Notes: generated from the sequence alone by a model not told the origin. A DNA stretch of 64,000 bases from Vandiemenella viatica (GCA_031002005.1 JARYHS010008074.1:11726924-11790923), one strand, 5' to 3'. Counted from the first letter of the stretch, positions 33,441 through 46,472 are shown. Numbers and translations are program-made.

Positions 33441-35985
33441 GCTTAGACAGCCTTTCCACATCGTCGGTGCTATCAGCGCTCCCTATCATGTTGCCAGTTT
33501 TGGATCAATCTGTGCAGATATGTGTGGCTTGTCCTATACCGTTCAGTTAATCACTTAAAAGATTATTATTATTAAATGTATTATCTAAATATTTCAAGTT
33601 TTCTGTGGTCTCGCAACCGAATGGTTTTATATGCAACCTCATAACATGGTAGTCTTGTTAGGGAGATAACTTGTGGCTGATATTCACCAAGGTCGGAGAT
33701 GGACGCGGTTAGAGGTGGCTGTTCCTATGTGTTCCTGATGTTGCAGCGCACAGGACGCTTAGTTTTGTTGTGAGCACATTTCCGGTTTTCTGAAAAATTT
33801 TATTGATGTATTGGCGTCTCAGTGCGAGTGTCATTTCCATCGATTTCACCAGCTGTGCACTAGTTGGAGTTGACAGAAATGCCCCTAACCAAAGTAATGG
33901 TTGTTTGCTGCGGATTTTTCTGGTGATATCCGGGGCCCGTAGTCCTTTAGCCAAGTCTTGAGTTTACTCAGCGTCTGGCTAAGGCAGACGAAGGTGTCCT
34001 GGAGATTCCTGGAGGTTTTGCAGATGCAGAGATCATCCGCATATTGTATAAACCAAATATCTGGTGACAGTGCTGTGCCTATATGACTACAGTATATGAT
34101 GAACAGAAGCGGTGCAAGGATGGAACCTTGTGGGAGACGAAAACTTGTACGCCGGGGGACAATTACACCAGTTGGTGTTCGTAATTATCAGGCCTCTATT
34201 CTGCAGACTGTTCCGAAGGTATAGCATAAATTCTTCCTGCAAATTTACTAAAGAAAGCTTTTGTACTAGAATTTCTGGGACTACGTTGTCGTATGCACTA
34301 GTCATATCTTTAAACACACAGAGTGTGTAATTGTTGGCTGTAAAACATTCTTGTACCTCAGTAACTAGTTATGCGAGAGCATCAAGCGTACCAAAGCCTC
34401 TACGAAACACGTACTGAAAATGGGAAGGGTTACATAGTGTTCCACGCGCCACTCTGGTCTGAACCTGATCATATGCGTACATGCATGACATCAGGGAAAT
34501 CATGGGCTCATGGGTCCTTGCATGGTCTGGGGTAGGGGCATTTTTATAGTCTTCATAGATTCAATGTTAAGGGGACCTGGACGTGAAAATGACTAAAAAA
34601 AATTGATTTTTTTTTGCCTCTATCTGATAGAAAATTTTTTCCTGTTTCCAAAAATGTATGGTTTATCAACTTTTAAATTGTTACTTTGGTCTTAAATGCT
34701 CTTTGAAGAAATGTCTGCACAGTAGCCTAGCCTTATTTCAGCTCACTGTTGCTGTCATTTTCTCAAAACTACATTTTTATAACATTGGATACATATAACT
34801 TCACAATGGTTTGAGCTGTGTTTACCAAAGTTCTCCCAAGTGAAGAATGGGACATTCTGTTTGTGTTTTGCTTAATACATTCCAGAATTTTTTTTGTTTT
34901 TGTCATCATGCATATAATTTTAGTGATAATTTTGAAACGAAATAATTTGATGGTTTGATAAGTTTTTTTTTTCTATTTCCCCTGACGTGTTCCAAGCTAC
35001 AAAAGGAGAGGCATAATGAGTTTCTAGGAATGTTGACCGCAGCCTACCACAGTTTGAACGCCAATAGACTGATTATACACTAGTAAATGGTACCAGAATG
35101 GGAATGTGTGTTATAAAACAATCTACTAGATATGATGTTGTAATTTTTAAACTATAACAGATAATTTACAAGTTTTACAAGTTTTGTTAATGTCATTCAG
35201 TGTTGGTACAAAATCGTAACTTCATCTGCATTATAGATCATGAGTAATGTGCATTTAAACGACGTGTAAAAACGCAGTCTGTTCACGTCCAGGTCCTCTT
35301 AATGTGTTCGTCTATTACTTTTAAAAGTGTTAACTTGCCTTTCCTTGGTAGATACTTGAGCATAGCGTAATGAATGTTGTCTGGCTCAGTTAACGAGTTC
35401 GTACTATTACTAACAGCCGCTTCAAAATCTTCCAGGTTCAATGGTTGTAGTATCTGTTCATCAGGTGTTTATTCCGTAGACAGATCTTATTGATTACTTA
35501 TCGTGGTATCATCTTCTCCAGTATCTTCTCTAGTACCTGTTGTTTTGCCATAGTCGGTCAGTGGTTACTCGAAGCTTTACGGAATTTTCTTATCTCATTC
35601 CAAACGGTGTTCGGGGACGTGTTTCGGTTTAGGTTTTCGCATAATGTTATCGATTTTTGATGCCTTTTTCCTTTTCAAAAACCGTTTATCTCTGGCCTGA
35701 GTCTTATTTTAATAGAATAAAGCTTTCCTCCGTCGCCTGTTGTCGATATATTTTTAAAGCTTGTTTACGTTCCTGCACTGCAGCGGTACATTCTGCGACG
35801 CACCAAACTGCAAATCTTCGTCGATTTAATTTGAATGGTCGGTTTGCTGGAATCGTCGCAAGAGCCGTCTATTATTTTCTCATACTCAGGCTGTTTATCG
35901 CCGGTGTTATATGGAGGGAAGAGACGCATTGTACCGCTAAGCCAACGTATGCCGTTGCAGGAGTCAGTCAGTCATGGGGCTGATG
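33440..35985 (-). pseudogene. Decayed LINE, minus strand (endonuclease end to RT)
   Basis: On the minus strand, high to low coordinates: PFKLNRRRFAVWCVAECTAA near 35850 (end of the endonuclease region), a basic linker, LQPLNLEDFEAAVSNSTNSL then TEPDNIHYAMLKYLPRKGK near 35440-35330 (RT start). After the nested transposon at 34571-35298 come MTSAYDNVVPEILVQKLSLV (about 34300) and FIQYADDLCICKTS around 34032, which keeps the YADD active site. Later frames continue to about 33.7 kb. It is an APE-class LINE of the Jockey/I/R1 assemblage by appearance. Internal stops show it is inactive. Confidence 0.72.
34571..35298. mobile_element. TTAA-flanked DNA transposon (piggyBac/Kolobok-like), non-autonomous
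   Basis: A 728 bp insert with inverted ends ggggacctggacgtgaa (left) and ttcacgtccaggtcctc (right), bounded by TTAA at 34567-34570 and 35299-35302. TTAA duplications mark piggyBac and Kolobok elements. The interior is AT-rich without a coding region. It interrupts the minus-strand LINE between its RT blocks, and removing it joins them. Confidence 0.85.
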
Positions 35986-36405
35986 CTCGTGCTCTGGCTT
36001 GTCGGGGGTGGCTGCTGCTGTGGTATGAAGTTCGGTGCTGCCCCTTGCCGCCGACATGCCCCGGCTTTTTGCTGCTGTAATGGATCTTCTATATCCATGG
36101 TGACACTGTAGGGCATAGATCCGCACAGCTGATTCGGTCGGCGCAGAACCGCCGTGGTGCGCTGCGGCTGTCTTCGGACTGCTGCGGCGTGCTCGTGGAC
36201 TGCGACGGTAGTCTGTGGCGCCTGCACGGGTGGTGCGAACGCCTCTGGTCCCGCCTCGGAGCTCCACGGGATTCTCCTGAAGGGGGGCGTGTGCCCGGCT
36301 GGGCGAGCAGGCAGGATGCCTCTGTGGGTTAGGGCACCCTGCGTGCTGTGGCGGCGCCTCTACGTGGCTCCCCGCGGTAGCACCTTCGGATGGCCAAGTG
36401 CGCCA
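35985..36405. other. GC-rich island of unknown origin
   Basis: About 420 bp of strongly GC-rich sequence directly upstream (on the minus strand) of the LINE's preserved part. Overlapping open frames on both strands follow from the composition. It could be the 5' region of the LINE, where a Pro/Arg-rich ORF1 could lie, or an inserted GC-rich repeat. No conserved motif was recognised. Confidence 0.35.
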
Positions 36406-36524
36406 GTGTAAAAAAGCATGGGGTCATATAAGTTGTCTTATATTTTTTGTCGTTCGCTGTTTGTAAAGGTAGAGTCATTGTCAAAAGTTTTCTAGAGACC
36501 ACCCCACGCTTTTTTTTACACTAA
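36405..36524. repeat. Short palindromic element, about 120 bp
   Basis: The ends agtgtaaaaaagcatgggg and ccccacgcttttttttacact are inverted copies. No TSD is convincing (flanks gcgcc and aaagt). Possibly a minimal MITE or the end of a larger element. Confidence 0.5.
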
Positions 36525-37030
36525 AGTTAATTTTGTAACCAGTAACTTTATTCAAAAAAAAAAAAAATTATTATGTATTGTGCGACGTCCCATCACTGTT
36601 AAACAAAATCTTTATATTTAAAGATTATTTTTAACCTTTTAGTTCACATTACTACGTAAGCGTCTTTTTAGTTTTTTAAACTACAATTTTATTTTTAACT
36701 TTTTAGTTCAGATAGTTTCAAAAGCATGTTTCCTACTGTTGGCTTTTCTTCGCCAATCTCTCTTTATCTTTGTGTTGTAGTTTCATTTTTAATTATTACT
36801 TCCACGAGTTAAATACAATTAAATGGCAGCTCAGCCATAGGTCCAATAGCAGAGTAAATGTGGAAGACTACACTTCTATAATAGTAGGAAGTATTGTTTC
36901 GAATACTCACTATTCAACATCACGTTAAGTGACTGCACACAGAGAAACCTTTCTGGATAGGAGACAGTGGAAGACGATCGTCGTCAGCAACCAAGGCTCG
37001 TAAATCACACCCGGGAAACTGGAGATGGTC
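36525..37030. other. AT-rich spacer
   Basis: Nothing supported apart from A- and T-runs. Confidence 0.3.
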
Positions 37031-37450
37031 AAAGTAACGAGAATAGCAGGACGTTGCTAAGAGACTGCTGTATTGTCACGGTTCTTAAAAGGTGTGCAAA
37101 TTTTTTCTGTTTTTACTATCAAAGTAATGATAATATCAAGATATAGCTATGAAATTATTGTATTGTAATCAATTATCAATACATCAGCAAAATTTCAAAC
37201 AATTCGGACATCTGGAATTGGGTTAAAATTAAATTGCAAAATTTCACGACATTCAACCATTTTTCTTTTGTCACTGTCAAAGTAATGAGAATAGCAGGAT
37301 AGCTATGAAATTCTTGTATTGTGACCGGTTCTTAATATGTGTGCCAAATTTTAACCAGCTCGGACATCTGGATGTGTGTCAAAATGGAGTTGTAAAATTC
37401 CGTTACATTCATACATACATACAAGTCAAGCTAATATAAAGCGTGTAAAA
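37030..37450 (+). repeat. Tandem repeat, about 170 bp unit, RTE-like tail
   Basis: Two to three diverged units containing tcaaagtaatgagaatagcagg, gctatgaaattcttgtattg and cggacatctgga. The block ends in a catacatacatacaagtcaag run and aaagcgtgtaaaa, a form I associate with the 3' tails of RTE-type LINEs or their satellite-like derivatives. No coding. Confidence 0.55.
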
Positions 37451-40400
37451 AGGGGTTAGCTCTTGATAGGTTCAAACTCAGATACCAGCTTAGCCTCACT
37501 AATCTCTATAACGTCAAACCAGGAGCCCCTAGTATGATGATTCTAATTGCGATGTCATCGTTATAAGGGATGCGGTGACGGGACTCGTAGGTCTGATGTA
37601 TTAAGGAGTGTGCGTAGACTCTGGACTGACTGCAAAACTTCAGATACTACTGACCGTATTGAGATATGTTTTAATCTTTCGAGTTAAAAGATACAGAACT
37701 GGAATTACTGTCAGTCACCAAGACTAAAACAGGTGACCTGTGGGTTGATGTATGTGTTAATATGGACCAACTGTTGCGGTATCTGATATTAGCGTCGCCA
37801 AAAAAAAAAACAGGTATCATTATTATCTTCGTGGATTAACCGCGGTGTGCGTGGTCTGGTCTTTCCGTACATAACCGTCAAATTATATGGAATTGGCCCC
37901 ATCAGATGTAACGTGGGCTGGAGGGTGGTTTTTTGCGTGACGTTAGAGGGTCGTCAAGAGGAGGGCTTCTGGTCTCACTAAATCACTAAATGCATTCCTA
38001 CTGCTTTGGGCGATTATTCGTCAGTTTTTTTTTTTTTATCTCTAACCATTTGTTGGACTTGACACATTATTATAAAACTAGCAATTTATCCCCTCAATCA
38101 TATATTTCAAACGAATCTATCATTTTAAGCACTAATATCAAAGAGGGGATTCAATACAAAACAAAAAAGTTGAAAATAAATTATATTATTCACCAAGGTA
38201 CGCAGCAAACAAATAAACAGAAAAATATAAAAATTCCTTTAATTCAGGTCATTAAAGAATTGAGATATGTCACCGATATACATGTAGATAATCAAATGGA
38301 AAGTATACAAAGTGTTTCGTGGAGGATATGGTGAAATTTCTAAGTCGGTGCCAAAAAGTGGAAAAATAAACATTAATATTTTCTGAAACCCTTTCTTATT
38401 ATGGAATATAAGAGAATACCATATACCGTACATCGTATTTCTGAATTCGTGTATATGGAGATAAAAATATCATCAAAAGCAAAAAGACGCTAAAAAGTTA
38501 CAGTAAGAATAAGGAAAATTCTACCGGCCTGAATACAGCCCTAGCGAAACATATTAATCATCTGAAAATATAGAAATATTAAGAAACGAAATTATTAAAA
38601 CCCAGAACATTAAAAACAAAATACATAAAACGTTAAAAATAAAAATTTCGAGAGCTAATGGGAAACCTCTTGTCAGTAATTTTGGAAGGAGCCCCAAGAG
38701 TGGACGTAAAGGTAAAACTTCCGTTACTCTGTGAGCTGATTACTGGAAACAACGGCAAGATAATCTTCTAAGTTAATACTTGTCTGTAGTAGTACAAAAC
38801 GTTATATATAGTTTATCCTATGGTGGCGTGTTGCTAAAGGTGCATCTCAAAAGGGTCTCCATGAAGAAAAATGATGTGCCAAAATACGCTCGCTTACACA
38901 GAGGCTCTTAGGAAACTTTTCATGCCTTCTGACCTGCAGGAAGCAAATACATTTTCACTGCCTGTCTGACCTTCAGGAACTTACATCCAGCACTCACCTT
39001 CCAGTGACTACTTTTCGAAACAGCTGCACACAGGTTATTTCCTTCAACATGACAAGGTTAATTATTTTATTACCGTTGAAAATTTGGTCCTGACCTTTTT
39101 ACAGGCATTACCGAGAAAAGAACATAAACAAATAAGCTTGTTACCAATGGTATTAGAACTGCAGGTCGGATACATGTTTCCTATACCATAAACCATAGGT
39201 TATGGAACCACAGGAGACGATAAACTCTTAATTAGTACAAAATCTCATTTGGTGGGAAACTTTGTATAGCGAGTTGGACTGAACTGTGCAAGCTTGTAGC
39301 TATAAGACAATCGAGAGAAAACAATGGCACCCATCTCCGTCTGATGCTTCGACTTTCATTTTTTCCATGCTGAATGCCTCGTTCATTAAGTATATTTTCC
39401 AACATATTCTTCACGAACGAGGCGGATAACTGTGTGCAGATGGGTACTGCGTACTATGGTAACTGTTCGCGGTCAGCTCGTTGGCATGGCAACGTGCGTA
39501 GGACTACCCGACAAGGAAAGAAGTGGGGGAGAGTGCACAACGTCTTGCACGTCACTCGTCTCAAGGATTCATCCACCTATAGATGTATTGTTTTGACTGG
39601 ATTAATTTTAATTATTTACCATGAGTGCTACGGCCAATTGAAAATGTCTTAGCTGAACACAGGATTTTTTTTTTTTTAAAAAATAAGATTTTAGCATAAA
39701 TCCATAAAATTATACTTTTTCATTTAAAAAAATTTCGATTCCTTTAAGATTAATTCATTCCCTGATGACAAAGATGAGGACCAAATTCTTTTTAGGTAAA
39801 CTATCTACAAATCTTTTTTTTTTATTGAAGAGCTACTTTTACATTTGAGAAGCAAGACTGAAAATTTTTAACAGATCTCTTATGAATTTTTAAAATTCCA
39901 AGAATGATAAAAAATCGATTGTTGTTACATATTTTATGCATAATTCTAAAAATTTCAGTTCAAAATATAGATTTTCCAAAGGTTGCCAAAGAATGCAGAA
40001 CACTTACGAACACGGTATCTTTATTATTTACACGTTACTTTTAAAGCTCTATTTTTTAATTTACACGAAAATGAACAATATCCGGAGACATGAGTAAAAT
40101 GATTTAACAATATATTTTCAATATTATACCCCATTTTCTGGATTTTTAGTAAAAAATTGTTAAATTCATTTTATTTGAATCATATACTTTTTTTCTAAAT
40201 AATATTACTTAGCCTATTTATGAAATCTGCGAATAACTACTACAAATGTGCAATTAAATATCATAAATATCATATTGTTACAACAGTTTTAAATTCAATT
40301 GAATGTGTTTTTTATTATAATATGATTAAAATACTACTTTGTTCTAATGTATACAAATGCAGTGTAAAACACAGGGTGAAGATTGTTATTATTTTCATAC

Positions 40401-40880
40401 CTTTTCCATTTAACGTGGCTGGGCTAATATATTTATTCACAATTATTATTAACTACTTTCTGTTTATTAAATATTATTAATTACTTGCTAAAAATCATCA
40501 AATTGATATTTTTGAAGCAGTGTTTGCTCATATGCTTTTTTCTTGTAGTCATGACTACCATAATCAATTATATCTAACGTTACAGATGCTACTAACCATT
40601 CTATCACTGATACTGTAAATGCTTTACTGGTTCAATGTCTGAGCATAGCTTACGTCTGATTCATTATCCATAAACCAGTAATACAACATCTACAGTCACA
40701 GAACAGTGTCTCATTGACAGTTTAGTAACAAATACCGACGGTCCATCAATATTAGTTGAATTCTTGCCTCGCATTATGGATGGTAAATAATTAGCTACGG
40801 GATTATTTGGTTCAAATATTTCGGAAAAAAAGTTTGTAAGAGAATCTAAACATTAGATCGATGGCGGTGGCGATGTTTAT
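37450..40880. other. Unassigned AT-rich DNA
   Basis: Over 3 kb without a supported gene. The longest frames (for example 37990-38334) are low-complexity Lys/Asn/Ile-rich and look like chance. Poly-T and poly-A runs recur around 38.0 and 39.7 kb. Confidence 0.35.
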
Positions 40881-41319
40881 TAAAAGAAACTGAGTAATGC
40901 CATTACGGTCTCAGTTTCAATGATGGTGAAACCCTGACATCCACCTCCCCGTGATAGAGAGGAGGCAACGAATGTATACAATAATGTTGTTATATACAGG
41001 CGGCTAACGAAAGAAGGGACGGAATATCTTCCGGGATAAGAAGATTCCTGTACCAAGTGCCAATAGCCTCGTAAGGGTGGATGAGCGAGTAGAGGCAGGA
41101 AATGGTCCCAAGAGGCGGAACAACCCACGACTGGTCAGTGGCATTAGGATGCAGAAGGCAACGGGAAACCACTGCATTAAAGGTCCTGAAGGATATCCCT
41201 TTAAGTTCACGAGGCACGGCTATGTTCAATGCAAAATCATCCGGAGTTTCTATTCCCCCAATCGGATCTCCGGGGGGGGAGGGGGGATGCTTTGAACAAT
41301 GCTATGATTGGAAAGATGA

Positions 41320-42344
41320 AAGTATACGACAACAAAATTCGAATTGCCACATGGAATGTACGCAGTTTATATATGAGTGGGAAGCTTGTAAATGTGAAGG
41401 CAGAGAAATGCAGGTTGAAAATTGACATCCTTGAACTGAGTGAAGTAAGATGGCCTGGATCTGGGATTCACACTATGAAGCAAGGATCCCTATGCTTTTC
41501 TGGTGGAACTGATACCAACCATAGATATGGGGTTGCCGTGATTGTGTCATCGACGATAGCAAAAGCAGTCCTTGATTTTGTTCCACTTGATGATCGTGTA
41601 ATGTTTTTAAGGTTGCAAACGTCACATCGAGCTTTGAAAATTATTCAGGTTCATGCACCAACAGCTGAAAAAGATGATGAAGAAATAGAATCCTTCTATA
41701 ACACCTTGGATGAAGCAATGAAACTTACAAGAAAAGGAGAGATTACACTGGCCATGGGTGATTTTAACTAAAAAATTGGTAATGGTGCTGAAGGTAATAC
41801 TGTAGGGAGCTATGGCCTTGGTGAACGAAACACAAGAGGAGACAGACTGGTACAATTTTGTATGGAACATGAAGTTTTCATTTCTAATACATTTTTCAAA
41901 CTTCATCCTACGAGACTATATACATGGACGTCGGCCGCCGATAGTGAAGAAAATACAGTAAGAAATCAGATCGATTTTATTCTGGTGAAACAAGAGCTAA
42001 GAAAATATGTAAAAACCGTAGAAACCTATCCTGGTGCTGATGTTAATAGTGACCACAACCCAGTAGTAATGGACTTTAAAATGCAGCGCTTTAGAAATGC
42101 AAGAAAAGACGTCAAGATGTCGAGACGCATAGATGTAAGAAGATTAGAAATTCCTGAGGTGAGAACTAATGTTATCACTGCTCTGGAGGAAAAGATGAAA
42201 GTTATAGTAGATACTTGTCCTATAGAAGTAGTCTCTACCTGGAACTTCATAAAAGATAGCATTAATCAAGTCCAGGAAAATAACATTGGATACATTACTA
42301 ACAACAAAAGGCAGCTCTGGATGACTGATGAACATATGAATTAA
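41320..42344 (+). pseudogene. LINE AP-endonuclease domain
   Basis: Reads RIATWNVRSLYMSGKLVNVK, ILELSEVRWPGSG, HRYGVAVIVSS, LKIIQVHAPTAEKDDEEIE and LAMGDFN followed by an in-frame TAA. It then continues NTRGDRLVQFCMEHEVFIS, LYTWTSA, RNQIDFILVKQE and DVNSDHNPVVMDF. The N-terminal WNVR, the E of SEVRWPG, GDFN, the ID and SDHNPV motifs are those of APE-class LINE endonucleases, which nick the target DNA to prime reverse transcription. One premature stop after GDFN (41769-41771) separates two otherwise long frames, suggesting relatively recent inactivation. Confidence 0.85.
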
Positions 42345-42603
42345 AGAGGGAAATATAAAACCAAGGATCCCATAAAATATAAAAACCTGCACAAAGACAT
42401 ACGCAGAAAATGCAGAGAAGCAAGGGAAACATGGATGTCTAGCAAATTTAAAGAAATTGAAACACTCCAGGAGAAACACGATCACTTCAACTTATACAAA
42501 AAGGTAAAAGAGCTGAGTAATATACAAAGGAAGCGGCGCGGACAAATACTGAGGAATGCAAACAATTAAATTATCCTGGGAGTTGAAGAAAAACTTAAAA
42601 GAT

Positions 42604-42870
42604 TATTTTTATTTATTTATTTATTTTTTTATTTTTTTTTTGTTACTGCTTTACGTCTCTTTTTAACATCGAGGTCTTTAGAGACGGGAAAGGGGCAAGG
42701 AATGGGAAGGAATTCGGCCATGGCCTTTTGAAGGAAGCATCCTGGCAATTGCCTGGAGTGTGTTGGGGAAACCATGGAAAACCCAAATCTGGATGCCCGG
42801 ACGGGGATTCGAACCGCCGTCCTCCCGAATGCGAGGCGAGAACGCTAACCGTTACACCGCCCCGCTCGGT
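42604..42870 (-). mobile_element. tRNA-derived SINE (family A), copy 5, with TSD
   Basis: Minus-strand SINE with a T/A-mixed tail side (42604-42640), shared body and tRNA-like head ending cccgctcggt. Flanked by aacttaaaagat at 42592-42603 and 42871-42882 (12 bp). It inserted in the LINE between the endonuclease and RT, so it is younger than the LINE copy. Confidence 0.92.
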
Positions 42871-42894
42871 AACTTAAAAGATGGAAGGAATATA

Positions 42895-44450
42895 TCGAAC
42901 TTCTTTTTTGCAGACTACAGAGATGATCCTTCTCCACCAGACGAAAGAATCAATGAAGTCAGTCCAGAAATCACAAAGGGTGAAGTAGTGCATGCCATTA
43001 AACTTCAGAAGAGTGGTAAAGCTACAGGTCCTGATGGAGTTTACTCTGAAATTATTAAATTTATAGCTGAGCAGGATTCAAATGGTCTCAGCCTCCTAAC
43101 ATCATTGTTCAACGTTATTTATGCATCAGGAAAGATACCTTATAATTGGCTGAGATCAACTTCCATACCACAGTTGAAGAAGACCAACTCCTCACAATGT
43201 GATGACTATCGTATGATAAGTCTGATGTCGACGTGCTGAAAATATTTCTGCGAATCATACACACCCGTATTTACAAGAAGTGTGAATCTCATATGGGTGA
43301 GACCCAGTTTGGCTTCCGAAATGGGCTTGACACATGTCAAGCAGTCTTTTCCTTAAATGTATTAGTGCAAAGGTGCAGGGACATAAATGTTGATGTATAT
43401 GCCTGTTTCATAGACTATAAACAAGACTTCGACTACGTGAGGCATGAAAAGATGATAAAGATTTTGAAATCAACTGGTATTGACCAAAACGATTTACGCA
43501 TTGTCAGCATGCTGTATTGGAATCAGACTGCAGATGTCAAAATCGACCAAGGAACATCAGAAGCGACTGCAATCAGGTAAGGTGTTCGCCAGGGCTGTGT
43601 ACTATCACCTCTCTTGTTCAACATTTATTTCGAGGTAATTTTCAGGGAAAGTGTTGGAGAACGAAAACAGTGGGATCACTATAGACGGAAAAGTGATCAA
43701 TAATATCAGGTATGCAGATGAAACTGTTGTAATAGCCAGTGATTTACCTACACTCCAACACATAATAGACAATTTAGTTCAGCACAGTGAAGAGTTTGGT
43801 CTGCTTGCCAATCCTTCCAAGATAAACGTTGTAGTCTTCTTTAAGAGAAAAATCCAGGCAACCATATCAATAAAAGGCAATATGATCGAGCAAGTATCCT
43901 CCTTCAAATATTTAGGCACTGTGGTGGACGAACAGGGTGACTGCAAGAAAGAAATCAAATCGAGAATAGAACAGACCAGGAGACAATTTATAGCATGAAC
44001 AAATTTTTCATAAGATCGAATGATTCGCTGCTACGTGTTCTTCATTTTTCTTTATGGTTGTGAAAGCTGGACCCATAGGCCAAAATCTAGAGAAAAAGAT
44101 TGAATCTTTTGAAATGTATTTGTATCGTCGTCTCTTACGCACATCTTGGGTGCTGAAAGTCTCAAACGAAGAAGGAACTTCATCGGCTGGGGAAACAAAA
44201 AGAATTGCTGCTCACTATAAAGCAAAGGAAAACGCAATATCTAGGACATATTATGAGAGGCGAGAGGTACCAGCTACCGCAGATCATCATTGAAGGGAAA
44301 TACAAGGGAAAAGATCTGTTGGGAGGAGAAGGAATTCGTGGCTGAAAGACATTCGGAGATGGTTCAATTGCACGTCTGAAGAGGCTTTCCATGCTGCAGT
44401 TTCACGCTCAGAGGTAGCTATGTGGACCGCCAACCTCCAATAGGAGAAGG
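42895..44450 (+). pseudogene. LINE reverse transcriptase and C-terminus
   Basis: Frames in order: GKATGPDGVYSEIIKFIAEQ and LKKTNSSQCDDYRMISL (42990-43230); GETQFGFRNGLDTCQAVFSL with DVYACFIDYKQDFDYVRHEK (43290-43450), where the normal FID...KAFD pattern has KAFD changed to KQDFD; GVRQGCVLSPLLFNIYFEV near 43580 in another frame; and NIRYADETVVIASDL at 43700, where YADD has become YADE. It ends with SSFKYLGTVVDEQGDCKKEI and a C-terminal trail (LYGCESW, EEAFHAAVSRSEVAMWTANL) to 44450. It would copy the element's RNA at nicked chromosomal DNA. The YADE change and frameshifts at about 43230, 43580 and 43640 make it inactive. Confidence 0.85.
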
Positions 44451-44630
44451 TGACTTAAGAAGAAGAAAACGTGCCTCAGGATTACTTAATATGCGCTCCT
44501 GTAGTTTATTTGACAGTTAGAAGGGAACGATAATTTCTCATGGATTCAATGCTTGGAAACATGCATGTGATAACTAACAGCACACGGAAATAGCTTAGCA
44601 CAAAAACTCTGTCTATTAATGATGAAACTT

Positions 44631-44790
44631 GCCGGCCTCGGTGGCGTGGCGTGCCGAAGGTCACCGGTTCGAGTCAGGAGAGGGCATGGGCCGTTTTAAG
44701 CGTTGTTTGTGAATGTTGAGTACGACGGAGGCACGAGTTAACTTAAAACTATCTGAATTACTGGAAGAACGAAAAAAAATTTAAGATGTG
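44631..44790 (+). mobile_element. tRNA-derived SINE (family B), copy 2
   Basis: Begins gccggcctcggtggcgtggc, with a B box ggttcgagtca at 44666-44676 (one base off the ideal). Shares gccgaaggtcaccggttcg with the copy at 28360 and has a similar internal shortening. The body fades out near 44790. Confidence 0.7.
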
Positions 44791-46472
44791 TCTTACAGAG
44801 AATTGTAGCGTCCTTAGAAGCTCTGGCTACTAGGGATTATCCATTCGTTGCAGTACGGAAGAATTTGAATTATTTCACTTTATGATGATATTCGAAGGAA
44901 TTAGCATTCAAATTTTTCGATAGAACGTACATATATAAAAAAAACAAGAAAAGGTCATCAAGGAAAAGGTAACATGTACTATTTCGTTGGCGATTAATGA
45001 GAATGACGTAAAAATTATGGCAGTTAAGGTTAATTTAATTCATTTAATTGCGATGCAGCGCAAGAGCTTGTTGCAATCATCTATACAAGTTCTTTCCCTT
45101 TCTTGTCTGTCGTCTTTTGCTCTCTACGAATGTTAATTTTAAATTCTTTCAGCGCTATTTGGACAATACTTAACTGCTTATTTGAATAGTGGATCTATTT
45201 TGAAACAATTTAATTTAGTATCGCAAACGCTACAAGGTGTACATATTGACCTGAGTTCTTAGCAGGCATCTACGAATTATTAACTTTATTTATGAGAGGA
45301 AATGCATGAAGAGACTGGCAGAAGTGTATTTCACGTTAGTGAATTTAATAGTTGTAAAAACGCTACATCAAAAGAAAAGATCTGGCGAGTAAGAAGCGTT
45401 GTTACAGCCAAGTGACATTTTCTGTTAGCATTTCTTTCAATTTGCGTTCATCTTTTAAGTGAGCTATAGAAGTAATAGATAGATTAAGACAATATTAATA
45501 ACAAGTGTTCACTCCTCTTGAAACCTAAGAAAAAGGAAATGAGGAAAAAGAAATAGAACCAAAGAACTACAAAGGGTCTGTCCAGGTGGACAGTGTGCGA
45601 GATGAATACGCGTTTTCGAATTATCTTTAATAAAATGTGTTTACTCTGGAGGCTGCTCGCTAGTCAATGGCTATTGGCTAGAGAACGGTGACGTCACGTG
45701 TTAACCGTGACCTGCGAATTAACAGTGACTATAGTCATTAGCAATAAGAGGTTAGGCGCACAGTTTAATAGCTAAGAACCTACTATGACATTAATTGCCA
45801 TAATACAGTCATTAACTTTGCTTTTAATAGTTAAAAAATTATGGAAATATTTTACTGCTGAAATAAAGTGAACTACTTTTCAATAACGTGTCGACTTTAA
45901 GAAACTTTAAGAAACTCAAATTAAACAGAGATTGCCAGTTGTCATTCCCGTCTAGTTTATATACGTGTTAGCTATTACATGAGCTTTGAGTCTACTTTTT
46001 ATGTAGATTTAAGTCATCAAGGATACGACTTTGTATACGCGATGTGAAACTCATTACTCGCTTGATTTTGACCTTCAGCTACAGCATTTAGTATTCACAA
46101 GACGTAAATAAAATATTTTCTTCCTCTTCTTATTACTTTCTTTTAAATACAGCACTTACTTTATTTAACCAATTTAAATCACAACAAACAGCTTTGCAAT
46201 TCAACAACGATATTCTTGCCGCAAAATAACAGTGATCAGACATATTAGAAATTAGAGATTATGTGCACAGTTTAATACATACGCTACTGCTATTAAATTA
46301 ATTGCCATAATACAGTCATAAAGTTTGTTTTTTGTAGAATTTTATTCTTAAAAAATGTGGAAAAACATTTTGGCTGAAAAAAAAATGAGGAACTACGAGT
46401 AATTTTCAGTAATATGACGCTAATGAAAGTAACAGTTAAGTAACTTAAATTTCTCATGGTCTCTGCTACAAC
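44791..46472. other. Unassigned AT-rich DNA
   Basis: No coding region, element end or long repeat was recognised. Confidence 0.3.

Larger units (their letters stand above)
40880..44470 (+). mobile_element. Near full-length APE-type LINE, interrupted by a SINE
   Basis: Most complete retroelement in the window. It contains a 5' region (about 40880-41330) with a conserved-looking ggaaaccactgcattaaagg block, an endonuclease domain (41320-42100), a linker, an RT (42900-43990) and a C-terminal region to about 44450, ending in a gaagaagaa-rich tail. It resembles the endonuclease-reverse transcriptase LINEs of insects (RTE/CR1-like by appearance); the exact clade is not settled. A SINE at 42604-42870 with its own TSD splits the linker. 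A handful of stops and frameshifts inactivate it. Details of the domains are in the next entries. Confidence 0.82.

Noticed and set aside
35968..36411. Ala/Arg/Pro-rich proteins in the GC island
   Set aside because: Open on several frames due to GC composition; no conserved domain seen.
37990..38334. 114 aa plus-strand frame
   Set aside because: Composition matches surrounding AT-rich DNA and no family features were found.
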